Positions 26,080 to 35,710 of a DNA stretch of 64,000 nucleotides are shown here, piece after piece. The notes below the pieces were generated by a model, which searched no databases, had not been told where the DNA came from, and worked only from the letters and a program-made list of their open reading frames with translations. How positions within the stretch are numbered: position 1 is the stretch's first letter; each line of letters starts with the position of its first letter. Location of the stretch: contig JBBQTB010000020.1 in assembly GCA_038213375.1 (NCBI GenBank), positions 33,032 through 97,031 of the forward strand, given 5' to 3'. This DNA is from JAAUTT01 sp038213375. Lineage in GTDB: Bacteria > Bacteroidota > Bacteroidia > Bacteroidales > JAAUTT01. Both the position numbers and the translations under genes were made by a program.

Positions 26080-28797
26080 ATGCGCAACTATTTTAATTCT
26101 CTAACTATACTGCTTTTCTTAATTTCCACATTAACTCTGTCACCATTAGCTGCTCAACAAAACAAAAACCCTCGCGACAGTTCGGCATACGCCAGTTTTA
26201 AAGTTCTTTCATCAACAATCGAAAGCAAATATCAGGTACATTTATTTTATAAACCCGAATGGTTTGATCATAAAAGTTTTCCCATTGCTCTTCTTGATCT
26301 CCCATTAGAGGAATGTTTATTAAGAATAAAAAGGCTTTCGAATTTAACTTATGTTATTGTTGACCAAAGTTCTTACATATTTGTGCCTATTGAAGCGCTA
26401 AATGACCTTACAAATGGATCGGACAATTCAGATGTATTATTGATAGGCAATCCTAACGAATTTGGAAAATACTCCAAAGCCACTGTTGACGGGAAATTAG
26501 TGGACGGCAAAACGGGCGATCCTTTAATTGGAGCGGTAATTAATATCGAAAAACTCAAAGTTGTAACCACAACAGATCAAAATGGAGGTTTTAACATTAT
26601 TATACCTGTGGGCGAATACGAAGTAAAGCTAAGCTATGTGGGTTATGAAGACAATCTGAGAAAAATAAAAGTATTAAGCAATGGAAAAGCTAACCTCGAG
26701 CTTTTTGAAAAATCGTTCAAAATAAATGAAGTCGTAATAACCGCCGAACGGGCTGAGTTTAATGTCACCCGCACGCAGATGAGTGTTGTAAGGCTCGACG
26801 CCAAAAACATTAAAGAATTGCCGGTTTCATTGGGTGAAAAAGATATTATAAAAAGTGTTACTCTTATGCCGGGCGTTCAATCAACCGGAGAATTTGGTAC
26901 TGGTTTTTTTGTTCGTGGAGGTAGTTCCGACCAAAACCTTATACTTGTTGAGGATGTGCCGCTTTTTAATTCGTCGCATGTATTTGGGTTAAATTCGGCC
27001 ATTAATCCCGATGGTGTTACTGGAATTACTTTGCTAAAAGCAGGTATACCAGCGAAATATGGTGAACGGGCATCGTCGGTTATGGACATTCGCCTGGGAG
27101 GCAGCAATTCCGGCAAAGTTCGGGTAAAAGGTGGCATAGGATTGCTAAACAGTCGGTTAAACGTGGAATTACCTTTGTTTAAGAAAAAAGCCACACTGAT
27201 TTTGGGTGTACGAAATTCCTATTCAAATTGGCTACTTCATCAAATGCCAGACTTAGATCTTTTGAACAGTACTGCAAGTTTTTATGATGTAAACGCTTTA
27301 TTTACACTAAATATTAATCCTAAAAACAAAATAACACTATTTGGGTATTACAGCGATGATAAGTTTAGTTTTAGTAAAAACACCCATTATCAATACGGAA
27401 ATGCGATGGCTTCATTCCGACTAACTCATGTTTTCAATAAATACTTATCTACAAGCTTATTACTTGGAGCAAGTCAATATAAATACAATATCAATGAGAT
27501 TGATACATTAAGAAGAAGTGATGCTTATCAAATCAAGTCGACAACAACCTATCATAATTTAAAATGGAATTTTGCCTGGATTCCTAGTGATTTTCATTCA
27601 TTTGATATTGGGATTAATGCCATTTTATACCAAATAATGCCGGGTGATTTATCGCCATTCGGCACTGGGTCGGAAGTTCAACCTAAAAAGATACCATCAG
27701 AAAAAGGTATTGAATTGGCTGCTTACATAAGTGATAACATTAATATCACTTCTGAACTAAGTACTGAGGTTGGTTTACGGTATACCCGATATGCGGCATT
27801 GGGGCCAGGTAGCGTATTCGTTTTTCAGAGTGATTATCCTAAATCCGAACAATCGATCACTAACACCCTTTTATATAAAAACAATCAGATAATCAAATGG
27901 TATCCGGCACTTGAACCCCGGGTCGCGTTCCGGTATAGTATAAATGATAATAGCTCATTAAAAGTAAGCTACAACCGAATAAATCAGTTTATCAACCTTA
28001 TTTCGAATACAACGGTTATGACGCCCACCGATGTATGGAAATTAAGCAGTCCTAACCTTAAACCACTCACCTGTGACCAGTATGCCTTAGGGTACTTCAG
28101 AAATTTCAATAAGAATGTGTTGGAAGCATCTGTTGAATTGTATTACAAGACCTTGAAAAATGTTATCGAATACAAAAATGGAGCAAAAATTCTTTTAAAT
28201 GAATTTTTAGAAACAGACTTGCTGGATGCTTCAGGATATAACTATGGAATCGAGTTTTACCTAAAGAAAAATACAGGAAGGCTCACGGGATGGGCAAGCT
28301 ATACATTTTCGAAAACAATGAGGCATACCACTAGTTCATCGGTATTGGAACAAATCAATGGCAATCAATATTACCCATCGCCATCAGATAAACCAAACAA
28401 CCTGATATTAGTTGGAAACTATCATATCTCCCGGAGATGGCGTTTTTCGGGGTTGTTTACCTATAACACCGGCCGCCCGATAACTTTGCCAGAATTGAAA
28501 TACCAATTTGATGGTAATCAGTTAATCTATTACTCCGATCGCAATAAGTACCGATTGCCCGATTATCACAGGTTGGATATTTCGATAACTCTGGACGAAA
28601 GTTTGCGATTGAAGAAAAAATGGAAAGGTAGTTGGACTCTTTCAATTGTCAACCTTTATGGACGAAAGAATGCCTACTCTGTTTATTATAAAAAAGAAAC
28701 TCCGTCGGCATTGAACCACTACCAGATGTTCAGCCTATACAAAATGTATATCATTGGTATACCTCTTCCTACAATTACCTACAACTTTATTTTTTAA
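26080..28797 (+). CDS. TonB-dependent outer-membrane receptor with STN-like and carboxypeptidase-regulatory domains
   Basis: 905 residues. Signal peptide to about residue 26 (SPLAAQQ); an STN-like segment at about 35-103 (YQVHLFYKPEWF to YIFVP), as in receptors that signal to anti-sigma factors; a carboxypeptidase-regulatory-like domain at about 136-215 (GKTGDPLIGAVINI, PVGEYEVKLSYVGYE); the plug at about 228-340 (FVRGGSSDQNLILVEDVP); then a 22-strand-type barrel ending in Phe (TITYNFIF). It is the first gene of a tight four-gene operon with DUF4249 and MG2-like partners and has no SusD. Substrate unknown; no FecR/ECF pair is adjacent despite the STN domain. Confidence 0.92.
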   Translation: MRNYFNSLTILLFLISTLTLSPLAAQQNKNPRDSSAYASFKVLSSTIESKYQVHLFYKPEWFDHKSFPIALLDLPLEECLLRIKRLSNLTYVIVDQSSYIFVPIEALNDLTNGSDNSDVLLIGNPNEFGKYSKATVDGKLVDGKTGDPLIGAVINIEKLKVVTTTDQNGGFNIIIPVGEYEVKLSYVGYEDNLRKIKVLSNGKANLELFEKSFKINEVVITAERAEFNVTRTQMSVVRLDAKNIKELPVSLGEKDIIKSVTLMPGVQSTGEFGTGFFVRGGSSDQNLILVEDVPLFNSSHVFGLNSAINPDGVTGITLLKAGIPAKYGERASSVMDIRLGGSNSGKVRVKGGIGLLNSRLNVELPLFKKKATLILGVRNSYSNWLLHQMPDLDLLNSTASFYDVNALFTLNINPKNKITLFGYYSDDKFSFSKNTHYQYGNAMASFRLTHVFNKYLSTSLLLGASQYKYNINEIDTLRRSDAYQIKSTTTYHNLKWNFAWIPSDFHSFDIGINAILYQIMPGDLSPFGTGSEVQPKKIPSEKGIELAAYISDNINITSELSTEVGLRYTRYAALGPGSVFVFQSDYPKSEQSITNTLLYKNNQIIKWYPALEPRVAFRYSINDNSSLKVSYNRINQFINLISNTTVMTPTDVWKLSSPNLKPLTCDQYALGYFRNFNKNVLEASVELYYKTLKNVIEYKNGAKILLNEFLETDLLDASGYNYGIEFYLKKNTGRLTGWASYTFSKTMRHTTSSSVLEQINGNQYYPSPSDKPNNLILVGNYHISRRWRFSGLFTYNTGRPITLPELKYQFDGNQLIYYSDRNKYRLPDYHRLDISITLDESLRLKKKWKGSWTLSIVNLYGRKNAYSVYYKKETPSALNHYQMFSLYKMYIIGIPLPTITYNFIF

Positions 28798-29891
28798 TGG
28801 ATTATCTGAAACTTATGAAAAAAACCATAATTATATTAACAGCAATATTAGGAATGTTAACGTGTTGCAAAAAAATATATAATCCGGCAATTAATAATCA
28901 ACTTGAAGCTTTGGTTGTTGACGGTTTAATAACCAATACTAATGGACCATATTCAGTGCGGCTTTCGAAAGCCGTACCTTACGACTCTGCCGCTGGAAGA
29001 TTGCCTGCCATTGGAGCTTTGGTAACTATTAATGACAATAATCAAAACAGCTATCAACTCAATGAAGGCAGGGCTGGAGTTTACAACTCAGATAAGAACT
29101 TTGTTGGTTTATCAGGCTCTATATATACATTGCATATCCAAACAAGTCAAGGCGATATCTACGAATCATCCCCTCAATTGTTGCCTCCGCCCCCATCATT
29201 TGATAGCATTCATGGTTTTATTTCAGCTAAAGAAATCTTAATAGAAACATCAGGCAACGGGTACTTAGTTTCATACATCAATGGAGTAAATGTGTTGCTC
29301 GATTTAAACAAACAAAGCTCTGAATTATTGCCATTATCCCGTTTTAAATCGTCGTTAATCATTGAATACACTTACTCCGAACAATTAAAAGGCCCTCCAC
29401 CCCCTCTTCCAAAGACATTTTATTTTTGGAACACCTTTAGTTTAGACAACAACGAAAATATTACCGGATCAAAATATAATACAAATAATGCTTCAATAAA
29501 AAATCAGTCAGTTTGTTTTTTTTCAACATCAAAACAGAGCTACAATATTGGAGACACCTCATCAATTAAACATTTCATCTTAACATTTAAACAATACAAT
29601 CTAAATAGCGACACATATAATTATTACAAAGGGGTGAATGGCCAACTTGCATCTGAAGGTAGGTTATTTGATCCAATAGCCTCTCAACTAAATGGAAATA
29701 TTAAATGCATCAACGATTCAAGAAAACTGGTTCTGGGCCTTTTTGAAGCATCTTCAATACAAACAGTGACTTATATAGTCCAACCTAATGAATTTGCAAA
29801 GTCTGCAATTTTTAAGAAAATTAATAATCTTGGACCGATACCCGGTTCGGGAGTTACAATTGATAGTATACCTTATTTTTGGGTTAATTAA
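28797..29891 (+). CDS. DUF4249 lipoprotein, partner of the TonB receptor
   Basis: 364 residues from the ATG at 28797, which overlaps the receptor's stop by one base (TAATG), so translation is coupled. An internal ATG at 28815 (MKKTIIILTAIL) is an equally good signal-peptide start. The signal ends at a Cys pair (MLTCCKK), suggesting a lipoprotein. Blocks such as LVVDGLITNTNGPYSVRLSKAVPY and IGALVTINDNNQNSYQL are typical of DUF4249 proteins, which lie next to TonB receptors of this class in Bacteroidota. They presumably act as the surface partner or lid, as SusD does for SusC; this is inference. Confidence 0.85.
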   Translation: MDYLKLMKKTIIILTAILGMLTCCKKIYNPAINNQLEALVVDGLITNTNGPYSVRLSKAVPYDSAAGRLPAIGALVTINDNNQNSYQLNEGRAGVYNSDKNFVGLSGSIYTLHIQTSQGDIYESSPQLLPPPPSFDSIHGFISAKEILIETSGNGYLVSYINGVNVLLDLNKQSSELLPLSRFKSSLIIEYTYSEQLKGPPPPLPKTFYFWNTFSLDNNENITGSKYNTNNASIKNQSVCFFSTSKQSYNIGDTSSIKHFILTFKQYNLNSDTYNYYKGVNGQLASEGRLFDPIASQLNGNIKCINDSRKLVLGLFEASSIQTVTYIVQPNEFAKSAIFKKINNLGPIPGSGVTIDSIPYFWVN

Positions 29892-29901
29892 CACTATTGC
29901 T

Positions 29902-31668
29902 ATGAATATTAGAGATTTAATACTTGGACTAATTCTGGTTTTATTTATTGCATTTGAACCAATTAGCGGGCATGGCTTAACACCCTCAAATAATGCTATT
30001 TCAAATGAATTAACTTACATACATACTGATAGGGATGTTTATATTGCTGGGGAAACGATGTTTTTTAAGCTTTATGTGCTAGATGGACCATCTCAAAAAC
30101 TTTCTGACAAAAGCAAAATTGCCTACTTGCTGCTTCGAAATGAAACCGCAAGTTCAATTTTAAAAGTTCGTTTAAAAGTTAAAAATGGCATCGCCTATGG
30201 TAGCATCTTTCTACCCGATACACTTAGCACAGGCTCCTATGAGATTGTTTCGTATACTAATTGGATGAAAAATTTCGGGGAAAAAACTTTCTTTAAAAAG
30301 GAAATAATTATTGCAAACCGATTTGACAAAGAGCTTAATTTACACACAAACAAAAGCTTAACTACTGACTCTAATGAAACAACGAACCTTACGAAGCCAG
30401 TTGAAATTTCATTATTTACTGAAAAACAAACCTATCGTCAAAGAGAAAAAGTGTCTGTAACGCTTGGCAATAATAAATTAGATAAAATGCAACATGCCAG
30501 CCTTTCTGTTTCGGTTTATGAAGAAACGCCCGGAATTTCTAATGATTACACATTCAGCAAATATCTATTTTTAAGCAAACCAATTAATACTGATAATCAG
30601 AAACCAATATCGCATGCGTATTTTCCCGAAACCAAAGGAGAAATCTTACAAGGAAAGGTAATTGACGTTAATACAAAAAAAACTGTCGCCGATGTCTGTG
30701 TGCTTTTATCAAGCCCGGATACTATTGTAAATCTGCAATATGCATATACAAACAACAAAGGGAAATTTCAATTTCAGCTAAATGATTATTACAATGGTAA
30801 AGAACTAATTTTCAGCATAAAAGATGCGCCAACAACCAAAACTTTGAAGATTGAAATTGAAGATGAATTTAATTTGAAGGCTTTGTTTAAAGCAGGGCGG
30901 TTTACCGAAAATCCCGAGTTAAAAAACTATATCCTTAAAAGTCAAGATATTGTTTATATAAATAAAACTTATCCATTTAAAGTAGTGGAAGAATTAAACA
31001 AACCTTTAATTACTAACTATATATGCCCGAAAGTATATAATAAACCAATCCAATCAGTCTATCCTGTTGATTTTGTTTCGCTCCCCGATTTTACGGAAAT
31101 AGCCAGAGAAATACTACCCACGGTAAAGGTTCGGAAACACAATAATACCTATGTTGCTGATGTTATAGATTCAGAAAACCGTATTTTTTTCAATAAAAAA
31201 CCAGCTTTATTCCTTGATGGCGTACTTATTGACGATATAAATCAGATTATTATGTTTGGTACGGATAAAATAAATAAAATAGATGTACTTAGTACTGAAA
31301 GGATATACGGTGATCTTAAATTTCCAGGAATAATTGCCGTATTCAGTAAAAGTATGGAAATTAAAAATATTAATCCAAATCAAACCTCAATCCGGTTTAT
31401 GAATAATACTTACCACCCATATTCCATATTTAATGAGAATGATAAAAAAAATTCAAAACCAAGCTTATCGCCGGATTTTCGTCAGTTATTGTACTGGAAT
31501 CCGAATTTTGAAATAAATAGTACACAAAGCTCCAATTTTGAGTTTTATACATCAGATCATATTGGAAATTATATTATTAAAATTGAAGGAATTACGTCGG
31601 ATGGTATTCCTATTAGTTCTTCCACTAAAATTCAAGTTCTTAACCAGATTAATTTTTCCCAACGATGA
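29902..31668 (+). CDS. Exported MG2-like (macroglobulin domain) protein of the TonB operon
   Basis: The start is placed at the ATG at 29902 (MNIRDLILGLILVLFIAFEP, a signal peptide), 10 bases after the DUF4249 stop; an earlier in-frame ATG at 29788 would run 38 residues through that gene. 588 residues. ELTYIHTDRDVYIAGETMFF followed by SYEIVSYTNWM is the MG2-type macroglobulin fold common in Bacteroidota surface proteins. A second beta domain near GEILQGKVIDVNTKKTVADV resembles a carboxypeptidase-regulatory module. The rest is unassigned. No thioester or bait region is seen, so it is not a full alpha-2-macroglobulin. Confidence 0.75.
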   Translation: MNIRDLILGLILVLFIAFEPISGHGLTPSNNAISNELTYIHTDRDVYIAGETMFFKLYVLDGPSQKLSDKSKIAYLLLRNETASSILKVRLKVKNGIAYGSIFLPDTLSTGSYEIVSYTNWMKNFGEKTFFKKEIIIANRFDKELNLHTNKSLTTDSNETTNLTKPVEISLFTEKQTYRQREKVSVTLGNNKLDKMQHASLSVSVYEETPGISNDYTFSKYLFLSKPINTDNQKPISHAYFPETKGEILQGKVIDVNTKKTVADVCVLLSSPDTIVNLQYAYTNNKGKFQFQLNDYYNGKELIFSIKDAPTTKTLKIEIEDEFNLKALFKAGRFTENPELKNYILKSQDIVYINKTYPFKVVEELNKPLITNYICPKVYNKPIQSVYPVDFVSLPDFTEIAREILPTVKVRKHNNTYVADVIDSENRIFFNKKPALFLDGVLIDDINQIIMFGTDKINKIDVLSTERIYGDLKFPGIIAVFSKSMEIKNINPNQTSIRFMNNTYHPYSIFNENDKKNSKPSLSPDFRQLLYWNPNFEINSTQSSNFEFYTSDHIGNYIIKIEGITSDGIPISSSTKIQVLNQINFSQR

Positions 31669-32384
31669 AAATAGTGATGTTTTTAATGCTTTTATTAACA
31701 AGCAATTCAATACTATATAGCCAGGAAAGCTTTTCCGACCAACTCGTTTTAGATTCAATTTTTGAACCAAAACTTACCGGAGAGGCTTATATTGCTAAAG
31801 CGGGAATGATTGGTCGTCAGTTTTTTAATGATGAGTGGGCAGAAAGTGATATTAAACTTACAACAGGCGAAAAGGTTTCTAATAAATTATTGAAGTACAA
31901 TGGCTATTTGGATGAAATTGTATGGCTCACACCCGAAAATTTCAAACAAGTAAAACTTGATAAATATGCTATTGATGAGTTTGTGTTAAAAAATTATTTT
32001 GGAAATTCGTTACGCTTCAAACGTATAAATATAAAACAAATGTTTATAAGCGATTCTACCGATATTTTTGCAGAAGTAGTAATAGAAAGCAATGTATCGT
32101 TGTATATTTTCAGAAAAATTGGAATTGCAGGTACAATTACTAAAGATAGTAAAGGAGGGTTCTATAGCTTCGATCAGCTTGAGTCAGCGCCAGTATATTA
32201 TTTAAAACTTACAAATAGTGGCTATGCAAATTTACAACGATTAAACCGCAGATCTCTTTTACACCTGTTTCCTGAGCAAAAAACGGCTATAAAAAAACTT
32301 CTTCGTCAAAACCATCAGCAACTTAAAACAGAATCGGACCTTGTAGAAGTTGTTAATCTGCTTAATAAATCAATTTTCAACTAA
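31665..32384 (+). CDS. Exported protein of unknown function, last gene of the TonB operon
   Basis: 239 residues with a signal peptide (MKIVMFLMLLLTSNSILYSQE). Start and preceding stop overlap as ATGA, so it is coupled to the MG2-like gene. The mature part contains GRQFFNDEWAESDIKLTTGEKVSNKLLKYNGYLDEIVW, a pattern I have seen only as uncharacterised Bacteroidota proteins; I assign no family. The stop codon overlaps the stop of the convergent Hdr-like gene by two bases, leaving no room for a terminator. Confidence 0.7.
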   Translation: MKIVMFLMLLLTSNSILYSQESFSDQLVLDSIFEPKLTGEAYIAKAGMIGRQFFNDEWAESDIKLTTGEKVSNKLLKYNGYLDEIVWLTPENFKQVKLDKYAIDEFVLKNYFGNSLRFKRINIKQMFISDSTDIFAEVVIESNVSLYIFRKIGIAGTITKDSKGGFYSFDQLESAPVYYLKLTNSGYANLQRLNRRSLLHLFPEQKTAIKKLLRQNHQQLKTESDLVEVVNLLNKSIFN

Positions 32385-34225
32385 GCTTGAACTTCTTCAA
32401 AATTTTCAACATGTTTCGCAGATTGATACCCTTCATCTATTTCAACATAATATTTCTTTTGCACCAGCGACATTGAAACAACCTCGGAAATGTCCAATAC
32501 AGGAATGGGCGACAACTGGGCAAAAGTCTTTTTACACATGGGACATCCTGTAACCATTATATCAGGATTATTTTCGGTAAGCAGGTTAATTGCTTCACAA
32601 GTGATCTTTTTCCTATCGGTATTATTTATTTTTATATTACCCAAGCTTCCACCGCAACATAACCCTTGCCGGGCCTCCTGCGAAATAGACTGAAAATTAA
32701 GTGAATACGCTAATAACTCCCTCGGCTGATTATAAATACCCGATCCTCGTCCTAATTCGCAAGGATCGTGATAAACTGCTTTTTCATGTTGCGAGGTAAT
32801 TTCGATTTTCCCATCTTCTACCAAACGCAACAAATATTCACTGTGATGCAGCACTTCAATACCCAGATCATATTCTTCGTTAAATACCTTGTAGCAAATT
32901 GGACATGACGTAACAAATGTTTTTGCACCGCTTGCGACAATCATTGCTTTATTTTTCGCTATCAATTCTCGAGCCTGTGCCTCCTTACCGACAAGCATCA
33001 TTGGACGGCCACAACAAATACCCGAAACCTCATCCATAAACCAAAAACTTTCCCCTGAAGCCTTCAACAGAGTAACCATCGATTTTATTATAGACGGCTG
33101 CAGATGAGTCATGCATCCTGCAAAAAATATGACATCGGCCTTTTTCACACCTAAATCAGGAATATAACTGAACGTATTCTCCTTTTGAATAAATTGTTGA
33201 TTTCTGCTGGCCTGACGAATAGAGGCAATATCGATTCCAACCGGACAAATAGCATCGCAACGCCCACACATCAAGCAATTCAACGACTTCTCACTACTAA
33301 CATTATTGTTTCGAACGGATTGTATAAAATATACTGACTGAACATCTTTGATATCAGCACAAGTCAGCTGACATTGGTCAATACATAACCCACAACGTGA
33401 GCAAGAATTTACCTCAACATTTGTGAATGTCGAGAATTCCTTTTTTTCAGACACCCCATAATTCCGTAGGAAAATCAAAACGATTTCGGTTGGGATGTGC
33501 ATATATCTCGAATAGGGTAACGAAACAAAAAACAATCCCAAGGCAAACGAATACGCCCACCATGCAGGATAGGCAAGATATTGCGTTGGTAAAAAAGTTC
33601 CAAAAAAAGTTCCGGCGCTGCCAGTAAGAAAATGACCGCCCCCAAAATTCGCAGAAGTAAAACTTTCGGCCAGAAATCGAAAGGGGAAGATGACCCAAAG
33701 GGCAGTTAACGCCAGCTTATCGCCTAGTTTCAGAACTGTAGTCTTCTTCATTCCGAAAAAACGCGAGTACATCCGTTTGGTCCAAGCTAATAAAACACCG
33801 CTCAAAACAGCTAACAATGTAATATCCATTAGTAAAGCAAAAAACCGTTCGTATACAAACGTCTCAGGATGAGGATTAAAATATCTGAAAAATATGGGAA
33901 TATAAGGAGGGCTTAAATGACCATGATAGAAAATACGGCATTCCCAGTTACCGAAAAGGATAAGTAAAAACCATCCGAAAGCCAGACTCATGTGCATATA
34001 CCCAAGCAATAGGTTAACTTTAAACACTTTACGGTGTATGAGACTTTCTAGAAATACTTCTTTTACGGCATAAATTGACTTCATAGAAAAAAGCCCACTT
34101 CTGACTTTTTTTCTTTCATTCTCTGGCAAATTCTTTATCCATCTGGCATAAGTTACCAAAAGAACGATCATCAAATAGATGAGCCCAATGGCAAAAGGAA
34201 TTACAAACCAGTCAAATTGATACAT
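32381..34225 (-). CDS. Membrane-bound HdrD/DsrK-like iron-sulfur protein with N-terminal membrane domain
   Basis: 614 residues. The N-terminal ~240 residues hold several membrane helices (FVIPFAIGLIYLMIVLLV, HMSLAFGWFLLILFG and others) like the NarI/DsrM/HdrE cytochrome b subunits. Two 4Fe-4S motifs follow at about 272-325 (CSRCGLCIDQC, CLMCGRCDAICP). Two CCG domains follow (FAGCMTH with GICCGRP, then HDPCELGRG with GLCCGGS and GCPMCKK), as in the catalytic HdrD/DsrK subunit that cycles disulfide or quinol electrons. It is a natural E-D type fusion and would anchor the complex to the membrane. Last gene of a five-gene operon; substrate unknown. Confidence 0.88.
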   Translation of the reverse strand: MYQFDWFVIPFAIGLIYLMIVLLVTYARWIKNLPENERKKVRSGLFSMKSIYAVKEVFLESLIHRKVFKVNLLLGYMHMSLAFGWFLLILFGNWECRIFYHGHLSPPYIPIFFRYFNPHPETFVYERFFALLMDITLLAVLSGVLLAWTKRMYSRFFGMKKTTVLKLGDKLALTALWVIFPFRFLAESFTSANFGGGHFLTGSAGTFFGTFLPTQYLAYPAWWAYSFALGLFFVSLPYSRYMHIPTEIVLIFLRNYGVSEKKEFSTFTNVEVNSCSRCGLCIDQCQLTCADIKDVQSVYFIQSVRNNNVSSEKSLNCLMCGRCDAICPVGIDIASIRQASRNQQFIQKENTFSYIPDLGVKKADVIFFAGCMTHLQPSIIKSMVTLLKASGESFWFMDEVSGICCGRPMMLVGKEAQARELIAKNKAMIVASGAKTFVTSCPICYKVFNEEYDLGIEVLHHSEYLLRLVEDGKIEITSQHEKAVYHDPCELGRGSGIYNQPRELLAYSLNFQSISQEARQGLCCGGSLGNIKINNTDRKKITCEAINLLTENNPDIMVTGCPMCKKTFAQLSPIPVLDISEVVSMSLVQKKYYVEIDEGYQSAKHVENFEEVQA

Positions 34226-34245
34226 ATGTTTAAAATCGTTAATGG

Positions 34246-34623
34246 TTATTGGTTACTGGTTATTGGTTTCGCACTCTTACTACCTTCTACTTTATATTTA
34301 CTACTTATATCTTGTATACTGTAAATCAACCCCCTGGTGTTTACTCCCATTGGGCAAACTAACTGACATTTACCGCAAAGCATGCATTTATCGATGTTTT
34401 GAATTACTGAAAGGTTATCACCACGACGGAGCAAAAGGATGAATTTACGAAGACTGAAATCAGTAAATTGCCCTGCTGTGCAGGTTGCTGCGCATGTTCC
34501 ACAACTGATGCAAGCATCAACTGAAGGTTCTGCCTTTTTTACTTCCAAATACATTTTTCTTGAAAGTTTATCGTAATCAATCTGCCTGTCGCAACTAATA
34601 GTATATCCAAAATCTTTTGCCAT
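34246..34623 (-). CDS. HdrC-like 4Fe-4S dicluster protein
   Basis: 125 residues with two 4Fe-4S motifs, CISCGTCAATCTAGQF and CMLCGKCQLVCP followed by MGVNTRGLI. This is the small HdrC electron-transfer subunit that links the flavoprotein HdrA to the CCG-domain subunit. The gene stop-start gap to the HdrA-like gene upstream is one base, and the membrane HdrD-like gene begins 20 bases downstream. Confidence 0.88.
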   Translation of the reverse strand: MAKDFGYTISCDRQIDYDKLSRKMYLEVKKAEPSVDACISCGTCAATCTAGQFTDFSLRKFILLLRRGDNLSVIQNIDKCMLCGKCQLVCPMGVNTRGLIYSIQDISSKYKVEGSKSAKPITSNQ

Positions 34624-34624
34624 A

Positions 34625-35656
34625 TTATAGGGTCTTAGATTTTTGGTTTAGATATTCTGATATTTGAATTGCAGCTGCACGAGCGTCGTTAATAGTATTC
34701 TCAATTGTTTTAGGTCCCGTGCAGGCTCCGGCAACGAAAATCCCAGGAACCGAACTTTTTGTGGATTCATAGTGCGTATCGGCAATGCTATAGAATCCAT
34801 CATCCTCAATCTTAAGATTTAATAATTCTTTTATTTTTTTTGTTTTTGCAGAAGCAATCATCCCCACCATTAATATTACCTTATCGACATTCATTTTTAA
34901 CGGTTTGCCAAGAAGAGTATCCTCGGCTTTCAACATAACGGAACCATCAGGATTTTCAAATGCTTCCGATAAACGACCGCGAATAAACTGGATACCATGT
35001 TTAACCTGAGCCTCACGATAAATATCTTCGAACTTACGCCCGAACATTCGTAAATCCATATAGAAACAAAAAACTTCGGAATCGGGCAAATGCTCTTTAA
35101 TTTCAATCGCCTGCTTAACGGCTGTAATACAACAAACCTGGGAACAATAGGTGTGGCCGGCCTTTTCGTCGCGAGATCCCACGCAATGGATAATCCCAAT
35201 GCGCTTGGGAACGCCACCTGAAGTTGTTTTTAGCTCACCCTTATCTCGAAAGATTTGCTCCAGATCGGCCGAAGTAATCACATGATCATAAATTCCATAA
35301 CCATATTCTTCTTTTTTCTGAGCGTCAAAAACATCAAACCCTGTTGAAACAAGTATTGCATCAGTTTTTAAGTCGGTTCCATCACTAAGGCCTACAACAA
35401 AGTGCTGCTTATTTTTTATTACGGATAGAACTTCGGTATTTAAATGTTTATGAATACCGTGATGAATTTGCGATTTTAGTTTATACAGTAAATCAGAAGC
35501 ATTAGAGTTATCAGGAGAAAGTGAATGCCACCGGTTAAGTTTGCCTCCCAATTTATCAGACTGCTCTACGATTGAGACTGCATAGCCCAATTGAGAAAGC
35601 CTTACCGATGTTTCCATGCCTGCAACTCCGCCGCCTATAACTAATACATGTTTCAT
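34625..35656 (-). CDS. HdrA-like FAD-binding oxidoreductase (short form)
   Basis: 343 residues with a dinucleotide-binding N-terminus (VIGGGVAGMETSVRLSQLGY), the HdrA-typical IGIIHCVGSRDE, YCSQVCCITAVKQAIEIKE and MDLRMFGRKFEDIYREAQ, and the FAD-closing GACTGPKTIENTINDARAAA. It is shorter than methanogen HdrA (about 650 residues) and lacks the extra ferredoxin domains, closer to QmoA size. It would collect or bifurcate electrons between a soluble donor and the HdrB/HdrD clusters. Third gene of the operon. Confidence 0.87.
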   Translation of the reverse strand: MKHVLVIGGGVAGMETSVRLSQLGYAVSIVEQSDKLGGKLNRWHSLSPDNSNASDLLYKLKSQIHHGIHKHLNTEVLSVIKNKQHFVVGLSDGTDLKTDAILVSTGFDVFDAQKKEEYGYGIYDHVITSADLEQIFRDKGELKTTSGGVPKRIGIIHCVGSRDEKAGHTYCSQVCCITAVKQAIEIKEHLPDSEVFCFYMDLRMFGRKFEDIYREAQVKHGIQFIRGRLSEAFENPDGSVMLKAEDTLLGKPLKMNVDKVILMVGMIASAKTKKIKELLNLKIEDDGFYSIADTHYESTKSSVPGIFVAGACTGPKTIENTINDARAAAIQISEYLNQKSKTL

Positions 35657-35710
35657 TAAAAATATTATTCGTTGTTCGCTATCGGAATTTTATAGATCGT
35701 AAATCTAAAA

